The notes under the pieces are model-generated. The model was not told where the DNA came from and searched no databases. It was given only the letters and a program-made list of their open reading frames with translations. A stretch of DNA of 64,000 bases. Source: Adiantum capillus-veneris (taxonomy: Eukaryota > Streptophyta > Polypodiopsida > Polypodiales > Pteridaceae). The translations under genes and the position numbers were made by a program. Positions 47,098 to 57,540 of this stretch are shown here, one piece after another (the stretch's first letter is position 1; each line of letters begins with the position of its first letter). The stretch is from assembly GCA_014529385.2 (NCBI GenBank), contig CM043942.1, positions 23,944,991 through 24,008,990 on the forward strand. Reading direction: 5' to 3'.

Positions 47098-47139
47098 TGA
47101 CCATTTCAATTCCGTTGCACTTGACATTGGTATCAGAGC
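47086..47139 (+). mobile_element. Element E: 5' LTR end and primer site
   Basis: ACCTAGATCTTGACCATTTC through CACTTGACA (to 47126) is identical but for one base to the LTR end at 49423-49460. TTGGTATCAGAGC (47127-47139) is an initiator-Met primer site. Only about 40 bp of LTR remain, so this end is truncated against Gyp-D gag. Confidence 0.82.
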
Positions 47140-47205
47140 TTTGAATAAAATAGCTTAGCATATCAAGTAACCAAAAAATTCTAGTGTTTTCATTCTCTTT
47201 TGGCT

Positions 47206-48715
47206 CATATGGCCCAACTGGCTATGCCACAACTCAGTAGACAACAACTTGCAATTATGGATATACAATCCTCTTTTACATATGAAACCTTCTTGATTGA
47301 CCATGAACCATTCCCAAAGGTGGGTAGGTAGCCCAAGTCGTCAAGCTGGCCATGGATTATCAAACTCTTTGCTAACTTGAGAATGTGTTAGACATTCGTG
47401 ACTATGAATTCTATGTTGTTATGCATATTTAGCTTGATGATTATGTGCAAGGATTTTTCTCCTTGCAATAGACACCCTATAATTTATGTTCTCTCTAAGT
47501 TCCTTTCCCTCTCTGCAAGGCTACTGGTCTCAGTGATTTTGAGCCTTCAAGATGGAGAAATGTAGCAAGTGTTATGTTATTCATAATTTTTAGCATGTGT
47601 AAGAGTTCATGACAAAGAGTCTCCTTTCAAGGGGCCGGTGGCCTATATGCAGGTTCTGATTTCTCCCTCTTTGGTTTCCTCTCGGTTTCCTCTTCCTTGT
47701 ACAACAACTTTATTGTATTACTAAATTATAACTATATTCATAGTTGAGTTAACTTAGAAATCTTGAATTGAGATAATATTTGTACTAAAGCATAGTGTTC
47801 TTCTTTTCCTATTGAAAAAAGGATGATTCTAAGGTATTCATGAATGGTTGAGCTTGGTTGTTTGTTAGGATATGGAATATAGAGTTCTATTATTAATGCA
47901 CATGGAGTTAAGATAATTACTTTGAGGTAGGCATCATCAAGCTTAACTTTACTACAAGTATGTGCATATGTAGAGATCCATTATCTATGAGTTTTCACAT
48001 GGAACTTGGCTCCAAAATCTATGACCCAATTCTAATAAAAGCTAGCATCTTGTGCAATAAGAGCATCTAAACTAAGATTTTCTATACAGAATATAACATT
48101 TAAGAAAGTTTGGACCTCAAGCACATCTGTAATCTTGGGAGACTCTAGCACATTGAGCTCCTTACTGTTAACTTTTTTCTTGTCGTCATTAAAATTCTTG
48201 TTGTCTTGAGACTTTTTTTGTCTCTTGGCCATACACAATAATCTTTTTTTAAGTGTCTTTTCTTGTGGCAATGATAGAACTTGACAGTGTGCAAATAACC
48301 TCTAGATTTTCCATGAGAATTCCCACAATCCTTACTTCTGTAACAATTATGAGTGTGACCTCTGTGACCTTTGCCACTAGCAATATATACATACCTTACT
48401 TTGTAGGCTCCATAGAATTCCTACGTATCTCTTCACAGAGTAGACTGGATAGTGCAACATCATAAGCTAATTTTTACTCAGGGTGCAAAGAGTTACTAAT
48501 TGATGTGAAAAATATGTTGTAATGGTGGATCAACAAGACTAGATGTGGGTATTGGTTTCTTTTGTTCTAGCATTATGACTATGTTGTCAAGGTTTTTTGG
48601 GATAGCACTTAATATTAACCTATTGACGAGGCTTGAAATGTCCTCCCCTTGATTCATCGTCAATTTGTAAAGGTTAAAGATTTTACACTTATCTGCTAAT
48701 CTTTGATTTTTTTTT
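47206..48715 (-). pseudogene. Inverted Ty1/copia gag-protease-preintegrase fragment
   Basis: Read on the minus strand: gag helix (KLTMNQGEDISSLVNRLI, near 48640), zinc knuckle YHCHKKRHLKKDYC (near 48250), protease WVIDFGAKFHV (near 48010; usual DSGA), and preintegrase LWHSQLGHM near 47225. This is the order of plant copia elements. It lies in opposite orientation to element E's LTR and primer site and lacks integrase and RT. Many stops. Confidence 0.78.
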
Positions 48716-48719
48716 TCTC

Positions 48720-49460
48720 TCTAGCGTTTGAGTGTGTGTTCGTATCGTTTCGCCTAGGGATGCTTCTCTCACTTAAGGAAGTGCATGTGCTGCCATTGCG
48801 CGGCAACAAGCCATCAGCCCTAGCGTTTTTGCTGGGAATCGCCAAATCAGCCAGCGATGACAGTCTTTAGCCCTAGCGCTTGCCAGATCTACAGATCAGC
48901 CCTAGCTTTTTCAGTTTTCAGCCCTTCCCTTGTCAGATTGGATTGGATCTGCAGTCGCTAGCTATCCCCGTTGCGCTCCGGTACTTTGGAAGCCCTTTGA
49001 GCCTCTCCTCGGCCATTCCCTCGCTGTCATCGAGTGCTCCCATTGTTGTACATCATCGGCATCGTCGAGATCTGTTTTTTCAGCTCTTCATTCCTCTCAC
49101 ATCGGGAGCGCAATTTAGCCTTTTATCTCTTGGTGGCATCCACAATCCCACATCGAGAAGGATCCAAAGGTGCATTAAATCAGCCATGGAGGTGCCTCGT
49201 CTTGAGGAGTTACGGAGGCGACATTCACCATTCAAGTCAATAGAGTCTGCACTTGAGGTATTACATGCATGTACATTCCACTCTCTCTCTCTCTCTCTCT
49301 CTCTACACATTTCTACCGCTCTCTCATTCCCTCTCTTCATGGAAAGTAAAAGGAACCATCAATCAAACTAATGCAACCACTAACGCAAGGAAAAGAAGTA
49401 AAAGGTTTGTGGAAGTGTAAAACCTAGATCTTCACCATTTCAATTCCGTTGCACTTGACA
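48720..49460 (+). mobile_element. Element E 3' LTR or LTR-like segment
   Basis: It ends CCGTTGCACTTGACA like the 5' piece at 47126. Its early part has CAGCCCTAGCGTTTTTGCT and TTCAGTTTTCAGCCC, words also found in the NA-F LTR (about 59095-59215), so it is a distant relative of that LTR. It includes a short (TC)n at about 49281-49304. The start at about 48720 follows the copia fragment and is approximate. Confidence 0.6.
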
Positions 49461-50360
49461 TTTCGACTCTTTTTTGTAGGGTAGAGTATCTGTGAGTTGG
49501 GAAATGATTTGGATACCTGCGGCTTATTCCTTTACCTACAGTTTCGATGCTATTTCTTGGAGCAGTCAACAATAGTTTCTTCTGTAGATGCTAGTTGTGT
49601 GACTCGTGAGTCAGTTGAGCTTGGAGATTCTTAATAGAGTTGGGTTTCCTTCTAGTGGATAGCATTTTACTTCCCAAACAACTTTCGGGATAGCGGTTTG
49701 ATGAAAATATTGGCTAGGTAATATTTAACCTCGGAGTTTTGTTGTAGAAATCCTCATCCACGAAACCCTACCTTACAGTTGCAGATTGCTCACTCTAGTT
49801 GCCTGGTTTGTCTCCCTTTCTAGGACTTGAGAGAGGGTTTTGGCATCTCTTTGGATTCGTTCAGTTGGTTGCAGTATATCCCAGGGACAAATGATAAGGA
49901 GTGAGGGTTGTTTTGTCACTTGTGGCTGTGCTCGGCCAGAGTGAGGCAATTTTCTCATGTCGAGATTTTCCAACAATGTGTAGCCTTGGGTTTTGGCTCT
50001 TTTCCTTGGCCAGAGTGTTTGCTGCGAGCCAAGGGCATTTATGCCCAGGTGGTCTTGTGTCTGCCTAAAGTCCTAGGGGCTATTTAGCCGTTTTCTCTCC
50101 CTAGTTTCCCATTTATGGGGTTTTTATGATGTCATGTAGGCAATGTGTGGGATCGGGTAGCTTGGGATCAGACCTATATATGGACTTGGGGGGTATCTCT
50201 TTTAGGCAGGGGCAGCCCTTGGGGGCTGATGAGCCTCTTCTTTGCAAACAAGAGGGCAGCCCTAGCATTTTTGGGCAGCCATAACTGCGTTTTTCAGATC
50301 AGCCCCTTGAGCGTATTTCTAGGGTAGCAGGGGCAGATGGGTGATCTTCTCTTCAGTGGG
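49461..50360. other. No recognisable feature
   Basis: Mixed sequence without domain or boundary. TTTGGGCAGCC and CAGATCAGCCCC words near 50270-50310 recall LTR sequences of the NA-F type, so it may be decayed LTR. No coding frame is supported. Confidence 0.4.
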
Positions 50361-50627
50361 ATCCTATCTCAAAGTGACGTGGCATGTCCTAAAGGGCACA
50401 AGGGGGCCTAAACCCTAGCGAAAGAGGCAAAAGAAGCTTTACCAACTTACAAAACTTATCCGAGTGGCCCAAAGGGGTTAGGAATCAAAACCTTAACCCT
50501 CTCGACTTATGGAACCCGGCCATGGGGCCTAAAACCTTTTAAGGTAAAGCAAGGACCCAAAAATTGCGTAAAGGGCTAAAACCGGCCCTTAGGGCGGTAG
50601 ACTTTAGCTTTCACTCGATCTTAACAC
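50361..50627 (+). mobile_element. Gyp-I-type LTR 5' fragment
   Basis: CTCAAAGTGACGTGGCATGTCC through CCAAAAATTGCGTAAAGGGC follows 63550-63760 closely, with a short deletion in GTGATGATGTGG. It is a broken LTR in plus orientation, ending where the Gyp-H LTR terminus begins. Confidence 0.82.
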
Positions 50628-51851
50628 TGTAAACTTTATGACACTGAAAAACTTCACGAATAAACCTGTGACTGGAAATTACACTTCAAAGGAAACACGG
50701 CCTGGGAGCTAGAGTGCTTCCAAGCAAACAACAACACCCTGTAGGCCCCAATGACTGGCATCCCTTTCGGTATTTCTTTATTCTTATTGCAAATAAACAA
50801 TCCGTACGCATTTACTAACTCTCACCAAGCTATCCAAACTTGTCCATGGCTGTAATTGCAGGTTTTTGACCCAATTTCGTTAGCCTATCGGCGCAAAACC
50901 CCTGTAGATCAAAAGTACACGTCAAGGACACTTTCCCTTACATTTTGGAAGCTTTCTAGTGAGCTGCAAGTCAATTTCAGCATGGTGTAATTCCTTGTTT
51001 TGCCACTGTCAGGTGCCCAAAGCCCTGGTTAAGCATCCCAAGGCCTTCCTGAGGCTCCCTTGGTGATCTCTTGCAGTTTAGATGTAAAACCCTAAACTTG
51101 AGAGAAACACAACAGGCTGTAATTTTCTGTTTTGGATCGTTTTGAGCAGAGCAAACACGTCTAAGGGTGTCTTAGGTGCTCGCGCACGCAATGGGACAGT
51201 ACCCTTTTGAATTAGACGAGTTTTCACTCGAGAAAACTCTCTGGTTTTGCAATCCTTCGCGATGGAACTATGCGTATTTGTGGCGGATTAGCAATTAGCT
51301 AATCCGGTACCTGTTTAGAAGGCTCTTGCCTTGGCAAACGCGCATAAAACCCCCAAAACTGTTCATGGTCAATTGAAAAGCCCAACTTATGGGGCATTAC
51401 CATATGTGCAAAGGGGAGAGAGATGCGCGAGAGCAAATTGTCGTGCTACATGAGACTAGGGAGAAGGCAAGCTTTCCGTTAAAGCTGTGATCACCTGCAT
51501 CCACTACTCACACACTGTAGTTTACAATACCTAAAAAATCAGCCCTTCTCATTTTTGGGCGCCCCCAGCAGGGATGAGATATTTTTAAGTGTGTGTTGAC
51601 CTGCAAATTGTCCTTCTACTGCCATGTGTCCAATTTGCCTCTTTTGAGTTAATCTCCTAGTACCCATCAATTTATAAGTGTCGCGTGGGGCCTAAATGAC
51701 TTTGAACTAATCCTAGCCAACCTTTTATTGCCCGGATTTCAGTGCCGACTGGCCCAACCATCTCATGGCGACCTGCCCTTCCACTGCTGTGGGTGAAACT
51801 GTTGGCCGTCGGTTGTTTCACATTGGCCATACATTGTCCGGCCATTTGCGA
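50628..51851 (-). mobile_element. Gyp-H 3' LTR, distal segment
   Basis: Together with 55469-55555 this forms a minus-strand LTR split by NA-G at TGCGA. The putative end is TGTAAACTT on the plus strand (minus TTTACA). AATACCGAAAGGGATGCCAGT on the minus strand (near 50765) resembles the Gyp-D LTR. The 50628 boundary is a best guess from the TG...CA rule and the change of similarity. Confidence 0.6.
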
Positions 51852-51996
51852 TGTAAGGTGCATCGGAAGTGAATGTTGGATTTGCTCAAGATGAGTGCTC
51901 CGAACTGTGCTCAAGGGTTCCTTTTACTTACGGAAGGGAGAGCCTTCCGTTCCTTTAGTGAGAGAGTGCAATGATCACAAACAAAGTGAATGAAGG

Positions 51997-52071
<75 letters not shown>

Positions 52072-53207
52072 ATACGACACGAGACGGTTCTCAAACCCTC
52101 CTCTAAGGGCCCCCTCTAATGGCGAGAGAGGTCTATGCTATTGATTGCACAAATCTCGTACAATGTAGATGCAATGGACTTGCCGACGATGTCGACGACA
52201 ATGATGACGAGGATGAGGACGGGCTGAAATCTGAAAATGCTAGGGCTGAAATGCTGAAATATGCTAAGTAGTGAGTTTCTGCTGATCTTTGACACTGTGT
52301 CGGCGAGGACAACGATGGCGACGACGCGACGATGATGTGCTAAAAACAAAGATGCTGAAATTTGCGGACAGTTGCTTGAATCTGAAAACGCTGGCTAACT
52401 TGATGGTACGGCGTGGATCTGCTACGGGTAGGTGAGATTTGCGAGGCTAAGGGCTAAGTCTGATGTGGCTAAGTGCTAAAAACTGAAAACGTTGATGTGC
52501 TGGGGCCGATCTTACACGGGAATGTGCAAACGCTAGGTTGAATCTGCAAACTGAAAACGCCAGGCTGATTTGTAGCAAAAACGCTAGGAAATCTGCATTC
52601 CAAAACGCTATCTGCTTTGTTGGCTGAAAATGCTAGGGTCTCCTGCTGGTCTTGCTGAGAAGGTGCACTGCAAGTTGCTGGAACTTCTTCTACCTCTTTT
52701 ACCAGAAAGTGCTAGCGCTAGGTTTCTAACTTAGCAAATTTGCCCTACTTACTTTTCCAACAGTCACTTATTAAATAATAAGTGAAAAATGAATAAATTG
52801 GGAAAATGGGTCTCGTGCCAGTCTTGCTGAGAAGGTGCATTGCAAGTTGCTGGAACTTCTTCTGCCTCTTCTGCCAGAAAGTGCTAGCGCTAGGTTTCTT
52901 TTATAGTAACTTAGCAAATTTGCCCTACTCACTTTTGCAACAAAGTCACTTATTAAATAATAAGTGAAAAATGAGTAAATTGGGAAAATGGGTTCTATGC
53001 ACTGTTAAATGCACATGATGGGTATTGAATGTCATGCTGATGATCATGCTGCGTGCAACCAGAGGATATGCAACTACTCTAAGTGCCTGGACATGCATGA
53101 CCTGCTCACAGACTCATAAAGGTGCCAGAACACTTCCTAAGCTGACCTGAACCCTAGACCTTAGATAGCTTGTCCACATGCACATAGGGTTAAATGTGCA
53201 CGTGACA
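51852..53207 (-). mobile_element. NA-G 3' LTR
   Basis: It runs from TGTCACGTGCACATTTAACC (minus, at 53207) to CCGATGCACCTTACA (at 51852). (GA)n lies at 52001-52068. A block near 52640-52790 recurs diverged at 52800-52975 (CTTGCTGAGAAGGTGCAYTGCAAG, then AACTTCTTCT), an internal duplication of about 180 bp that the other LTR lacks. It is related to the NA-F LTR (TGTCACGTGACACATCC start, CACCTTACA end). Confidence 0.85.
52640..52990. repeat. Internal tandem duplication in NA-G 3' LTR
   Basis: GAGAAGGTGCACTGCAAGTTG at about 52658 recurs at about 52828 with TGCATTGC, followed in both by GCTGGAACTTCTTCT, CCAGAAAGTGCTAGCGCTAGG and a TTATTAAATAATAAGTGAAAAATG tract. The unit is about 170 bp. The 5' LTR (55085-55240) has one copy, which accounts for most of the length difference between the LTRs. 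Confidence 0.88.
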
Positions 53208-53218
53208 TCCCCTCCTTT

Positions 53219-53611
53219 TCAAGGTGAGGTACTGGTACCGAGCTGTATGTCGTCAAGGGAGTGTGTGAACAACTCTTGGAATACTGTGAAGAACGCTTCG
53301 CCGATCCACTCTGATGCGTGAGGCGTGCGATACTTGAACTTCATGAAGGTGTGCAATGCTTGCTTCTCTGGGCCGCGCCGAAAGCGACACAAAGTGATCT
53401 GTAGCGGCTTCAATGCTCCAACTTCAGCTATGGACGTATGTCCACCTTCTTCAAGAATCTCCGAGGAGGAAAATTCGTGAAACCATTTCCAACACAAAAT
53501 CATAATCATACCCATTCCATGTAGAGTAACCGAAAAAATACGATTCTTCCTAAATGACTGTGCATGTAACGCAGATAAACAAAGTGGCGGAGTGCCCAAA
53601 CCGTTCACCAA
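53219..53611 (-). CDS. NA-G C-terminal frame, conserved with NA-F
   Basis: The 130-residue frame has FSVTLHGMGMIMILCWKWFH, a short hydrophobic segment, then EILEEGGHT and CRFRRGPEKQALHTFMKFKY followed by RTPHASEW. The same order occurs in NA-F (about 61640-61940: TLHGIGIFMVLCWKWF, EILEEQGSLT, CRFRRGPKKQALQTFMKFKY). Conservation in two elements outside any pol domain suggests an element-encoded protein of unknown function. The end of the frame nearly reaches the polypurine tract. Confidence 0.6.
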   Translation of the reverse strand: MVNGLGTPPLCLSALHAQSFRKNRIFSVTLHGMGMIMILCWKWFHEFSSSEILEEGGHTSIAEVGALKPLQITLCRFRRGPEKQALHTFMKFKYRTPHASEWIGEAFFTVFQELFTHSLDDIQLGTSTSP

Positions 53612-53699
53612 ACATATACAAAAAGTGGGATCGAATCTTGGCTTTTCGACCTATCACAACGGAAATGCCGATGCTTGATGGACAATCTTGCTTGAGCTC

Positions 53700-54262
53700 T
53701 TACTGAGACTGTGTCATGCCAAGAAGAGACATGTAAAAGCGATTGACAAAACGGACAATCGGTAAACAATGTGAATTCCTTGAATGTAAACTTTTTTCCT
53801 TTTCGAGAGTAATCCGCATACATCCGTGCTCATCCGTGAGTGAATCATGTGCATCGTACAATACGGTATGCCTATGAAAAGGGAACACGTAAGACGGTGT
53901 CGAAAATACAAGAAATTGTCATGAATGAAAAATTCGAACAATGCGTGTTGACTAATCATGCGACCACACAATACTTCCTGAGTGATTTCTTTGGACCTCG
54001 ACTCAAGAGCCAAGATCTTTTCTTCGTGACTGATCGTATCTGCAATGAGGTTAGCTTCACTAGAAAAATCATCAGGCAAACCATCATCCTTGTGAACAAT
54101 CACATCTCTATCATGTAAAAAATGCTGTCGTGCTTCGGAAAAGGAAGGACTAAGTCTCCTTCTCTTGTTTCTTTTTAAGCTTCGCTTGGACATTAGAAAT
54201 GAGAGGTAAAGAATGAAAAACTTCCTCACCACGAATGGTAATGGGAGAGTCACTTTTGGCAT
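53700..54262 (-). pseudogene. NA-G frame conserved with NA-F 341-residue frame
   Basis: The minus frame 54262-53714 has HKDDGLPDDFSSEANLIAD, KILALESRSKEITQEVLCG and HALFEFFIHDNFLYF. These parallel HKDDGLVDTFSNEANLVVD, MAFESRSKE, EVLCVRIIDTHALFECLIRD in NA-F (61040-61300). After a shift, frame 53888-53700 gives HDSLTDEHGCMRITLEKEK. The N-terminal His/Asp repeat region is missing here, replaced by a protease remnant upstream. Confidence 0.6.
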
Positions 54263-54345
54263 TTAGAGTTAGCATATTGTCTGCCCAATCAAGGAGAGGG
54301 TTATGCTCACGAAACCATATAATGCCCAAAATCATATCACATCCT
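54150..54345 (-). pseudogene. Gypsy protease C-terminal remnant in NA-G
   Basis: On the minus strand CDMILGIIWFREHNPLLDW matches the conserved DVILGMDWLxxHNPxIDW end of gypsy protease. It starts immediately inside the 5' LTR, so PBS, gag and the protease active site are deleted. It shows that the NA-G family descends from an element with pol. Confidence 0.75.
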
Positions 54346-54488
54346 GAAGTGAATGCTGACTTTGCTCAAGATGAGTGCTCCGAACTGTGCTCAAGGGTTC
54401 CTTTTACTTACGGAAGGGAGAGCCTTTCGTTCCTATAGTGAGAGAGTGCAATGATCACAAACAAAGTGAATGCTACTGTGAATGAAGG

Positions 54489-54569
<81 letters not shown>

Positions 54570-55463
54570 ATATGACACCAAACGATTCTCAAACCCTCCT
54601 TATGGCGAGAGAGGTCTATGCTATTGATTGCACAAATCTAGTACAATGGTCTAGATGCGATGGACTTGCCAACGATGTTGACGTCAATGATGAGGACGGA
54701 CTGAAGCTTGAAAACGCTAGGACTGAAAATGCTGAAATCTGCTAACCGTTGACTTTCTGCTGATCTTTGACACTGTCGGCAACGATGACAACGTGACGAC
54801 GCGACGACGATGCGCTGAAAACGCAGATGCTGAAATCTGCGGACAACGGGCTGAATCTAAAAACGCTGGCTGACTCGATGGTGCGGCAAGGATCTGCTGC
54901 GGGCAGGTGAGATTTGCTGTGGCTAAGTGCTGAAAACTGAAAACGCTGATGTGATGGGGCTGATCTGACGCCGGAATCTGCAAACTGAAAATGCCAGGCT
55001 GATCTGTAGCAAAAACGCTAGGAAATCTGCATTCCGAAAATGCTATCTGCTCTGTTGGCTGAAAACGCTAGGGTCTCCTGTCGGTCTTGCTGAGAAGGTG
55101 CACTGTAAGTTGCTGGAACTTCTTCCGTCTCTTCTGCCAGAAAGTGTTAGCGCTAGGTTTCTTTTATAGTAACTTAGCAAATTTGCCCTACTCACTTTTC
55201 CAACAAAATCACTTATTAAATAATAAGTGAAAAATGAGTAAATATGGGTTCTATGCATTGTAAAATACTCATGATGGGTATTGAATGTCATGCTGATGAT
55301 CATGCTGTGTGCAACCAGAGGATATGCAACTACTCTAAGCGCCTGGACATGCACGTCCTGCTCACAGACTCACAAAGGTGCCATAACACTTCCTAAGCTG
55401 ACCTGAACCCTAGACCTGAGATAGCTTGTCCACATGCACATACGGTTAGATGTGCACGTGATA
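54346..55463 (-). mobile_element. NA-G 5' LTR
   Basis: It matches the 3' LTR including GAGTGCTCCGAACTGTGCTC and (GA)n at 54493-54566. The outer terminus reads TATCACGTGCAC (minus), a TG to TA change. The inner terminus is eroded: CATCCTGAAGTGAATG where the 3' LTR has CATCGGAAGTGAATG and TGTAAGG beyond it. Confidence 0.82.
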
Positions 55464-55468
55464 TGCGA

Positions 55469-55555
55469 CTTCAAAAAGAGGGTCCCAAAATTTAAATAAA
55501 AATCAAGGGAAAGAAACCAACAACTTAGGCTAGTGGGTGCCATAGCCTCGTGACA
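55469..55555 (-). mobile_element. Gyp-H 3' LTR, proximal segment and polypurine tract
   Basis: On the minus strand, GAGGACATTTGCGATTTCAA followed by GAGTGGGTA is the usual gypsy tail and polypurine tract (55556-55580), followed by LTR start TGTCACGAGGCTATGG at 55555. The LTR is cut at the TGCGA target of NA-G and resumes at 51851. Confidence 0.75.
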
Positions 55556-55772
55556 TACCCACTCTTGAAATCGCAAATGTCCTCGATTGCATGCTAGATA
55601 TACATGCCATAGATGATCTAATGTGGTTAGCACCCTTTCATCACATGTATCTGCAGGAAAGGTCATAAAATATAGATATAAATGACATAATGAAACCTTC
55701 ATACTTTTGCTATTTCTATCTACGATAGAAGTGAACATTATACCTTTAGCATTTGTAGAGTAGTGTACACTT

Positions 55773-56162
55773 CTATTGCATTGAATTCACACGTACATTT
55801 GATGTGCTAGCTCCATTATGACCCCTCTTTTGAGCACGTTGAGTTGGGGCATATGTAGGTTGTAACCTAAAGGCCTCAAGGTAAAGCTGCAATACATTCG
55901 ATGGCTCTAGCAGCTTACGTTCTTCCATCCACTTTGCATCCATAGGTGGGTAGTTCCTGAACTTCACCAAATACCGTTGTGCAACTTTTCTCTTAATTTT
56001 CTTTCCTTATGTGCCAAAGTCTGCTCAGGTACCAAGATCTCATCAAGTTCCTCAACTTCTGGTTGATCCTCATCTGGCATATCTTGTGGCACATCTCCTA
56101 TGAAGGGTCTTAGAAGACTCACGTGAAACGCATTATGAATCTTCCTAGTATTAGGAATTTCA
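55773..56162 (-). pseudogene. Gyp-H integrase tail and chromodomain
   Basis: IPNTRKIHNAFHVSLLRPF, an acidic linker (DEDQPEVEELDEILVPEQ) and KFRNYPPMDAKWMEERKLLE, a chromodomain with the KW..Y..W pattern reduced, ending YLEAFRLQPTYAP. It is homologous to the plus-strand copy at 58140-58446. A frameshift at about 55970 separates linker and chromodomain. Confidence 0.8.
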
Positions 56163-56320
56163 GCCATACTCCCCGTTCCCATTCCAACTTCGTGTTCCGA
56201 ATCCCCGTTCCATGTTTCAAGCATGAGTGTTCGTAACATGGAATGGTGTTTCATGCCCATTGCCGTTCCCCGTTCCCCGTTCCCCGTTCCGAAATCCCGT
56301 TCCAAGTAACTATGATTTCA
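56157..56320. mobile_element. 152-bp GGAACGGG-rich insertion in Gyp-H
   Basis: Bases 56163-56314 interrupt the codons between AYRLK and PNTRK of the integrase tail and are flanked by ATTTCA (56157-56162 and 56315-56320). The insert is built of degenerate GGAACGGG units (minus strand) with weakly inverted ends (GCCATACTCCCCGTTCC against CATAGTTACTTGGAACG). It may be a small non-autonomous DNA element or inserted minisatellite. Confidence 0.6.
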
Positions 56321-57321
56321 ACCTATATGCAACATCGTTGATCTTGTCAAGTACTTGAAAAGGCCCATAGTAACGCATGTTGAGCTTGGGAAATAACCTT
56401 TCCTTGCCCTTCATCTTCTTTAACCTTGCCTCAAACCGTAAGAGTACCCAATCACTAGGTGAAAGCAACAATTCACGTCGGTGACGATCAGCAACCCTTT
56501 CTTGCTTTGCTTGAGTCTTCTCCAAGGCAAGCTTGATTTTCTTGTACATTTCATCTATATTCTCAACATATCGATTTGCTTTGAAAATTGTCCTTTGTGT
56601 GCAAAATGGGAGGAACCTTTCTGCGACCCTCAATAATCTCAAAAGGTGCCTTGCTTGTTGATGAATGCACCGTATTGTTGTACACATACTCAAGCATGGG
56701 TAGATATTGTTCCACTTGCCCTTATTATCTGACACGTAACATTTTAGCAGATATAAGACAATAGAATGAGCCTCTTTTGACTGTCCGATGAAATGAGGAG
56801 GAAAACTTGAGCGTGGTGCCCATGTTTTCAAATAAGCCTCTCCAAAATAGGCTCGTCATATGAGGATCACGATGAGTGACAATAGACTGTGGCATACCAT
56901 GGTACTTGAACACATTGTACATAAATAGTCGTGCCATCTGATCAGATTGTATCTTCTTCCTGATAGGATTAAAATGGACCTGCTTGCTGTACATGCAAAT
57001 AATGGTCCATATACCATCATTCCCTCTCAGCGTTCTTGGAAGATCAAAGATAAAACCCATAGCATTACTTTCCCATGGCTTATCTGGAATAGGCAGTGGC
57101 TGTAACAATCCTCGTGCCTTTTGTATGTCAAACTTCACTTTTTGGCAAATCACGCACGCTCGCACAAAGGTATTCATATCTTTCCTCAAAGTAGTAGGCC
57201 AATAAAAGAATGTCTCGACCGCTTTCACTGTCGCACCTATACCACAATGTCGTGCATACGGTGGGACATGACTTTCTACCATAACCTTATGTCGCAATGG
57301 CCTAGTGACACAGTCTGTCAT
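56321..57321 (-). pseudogene. Gyp-H integrase
   Basis: Zinc region and core on frame 57321-56725: YARHCGIGATVKAVETFFYW, ACVICQKVKFDIQKARGL, MGFIFDLPRT (first catalytic Asp is Gly), IVTHRDPHMTSLFWRGLFE (second Asp kept), SSSFHRTVKRG in a degenerate HPQTDGQSE region. Frame 56831-56310 continues LALEKTQAKQERVADRHRRE, SDWVLLRFEARL, YYGPFQVLDKINDVAYRLK. Inactive. Confidence 0.88.
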
Positions 57322-57540
57322 GCGTCATCATAAAACGGTCCTTGAGGAGATAGTGCTCATGGCGTTGTCCATCTTGCAACTGTTCAAAGATCCTTGCAAA
57401 ATCTTTATCAGTAGCATACTGTTCCTTCATGTCATCAAGCTCATGATGATGATAAGAAATTGACACAGCTGAAATTTGTGTCTTTCTTGATAACGCATCA
57501 GCCACAACATTCTTCTTGCCTTCCACGTGCATAATCTGAA
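57302..57540 (-). pseudogene. Gyp-H RNase H end
   Basis: QIMHVEGKKNVVADALSRK is the conserved end of gypsy RNase H, followed by the linker HHHELDDMKEQYATDKDF. The element breaks at about 57540; RT and everything upstream are missing, replaced by plus-strand sequence. Confidence 0.85.

Larger units (their letters stand above)
51852..55463 (-). mobile_element. NA-G: non-autonomous LTR element
   Basis: It is flanked by TGCGA at 51847-51851 and 55464-55468. Minus-strand LTRs are at 54346-55463 (5') and 51852-53207 (3'), each with a GA tract at the same place. The polypurine tract AAAAGGAGGGGA (minus) precedes the 3' LTR at 53208. The internal 1.1 kb has a protease remnant and two frames shared with NA-F but no RT or integrase. 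The 5' LTR terminus is TA where TG is expected, and the primer site is lost. Confidence 0.88.
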
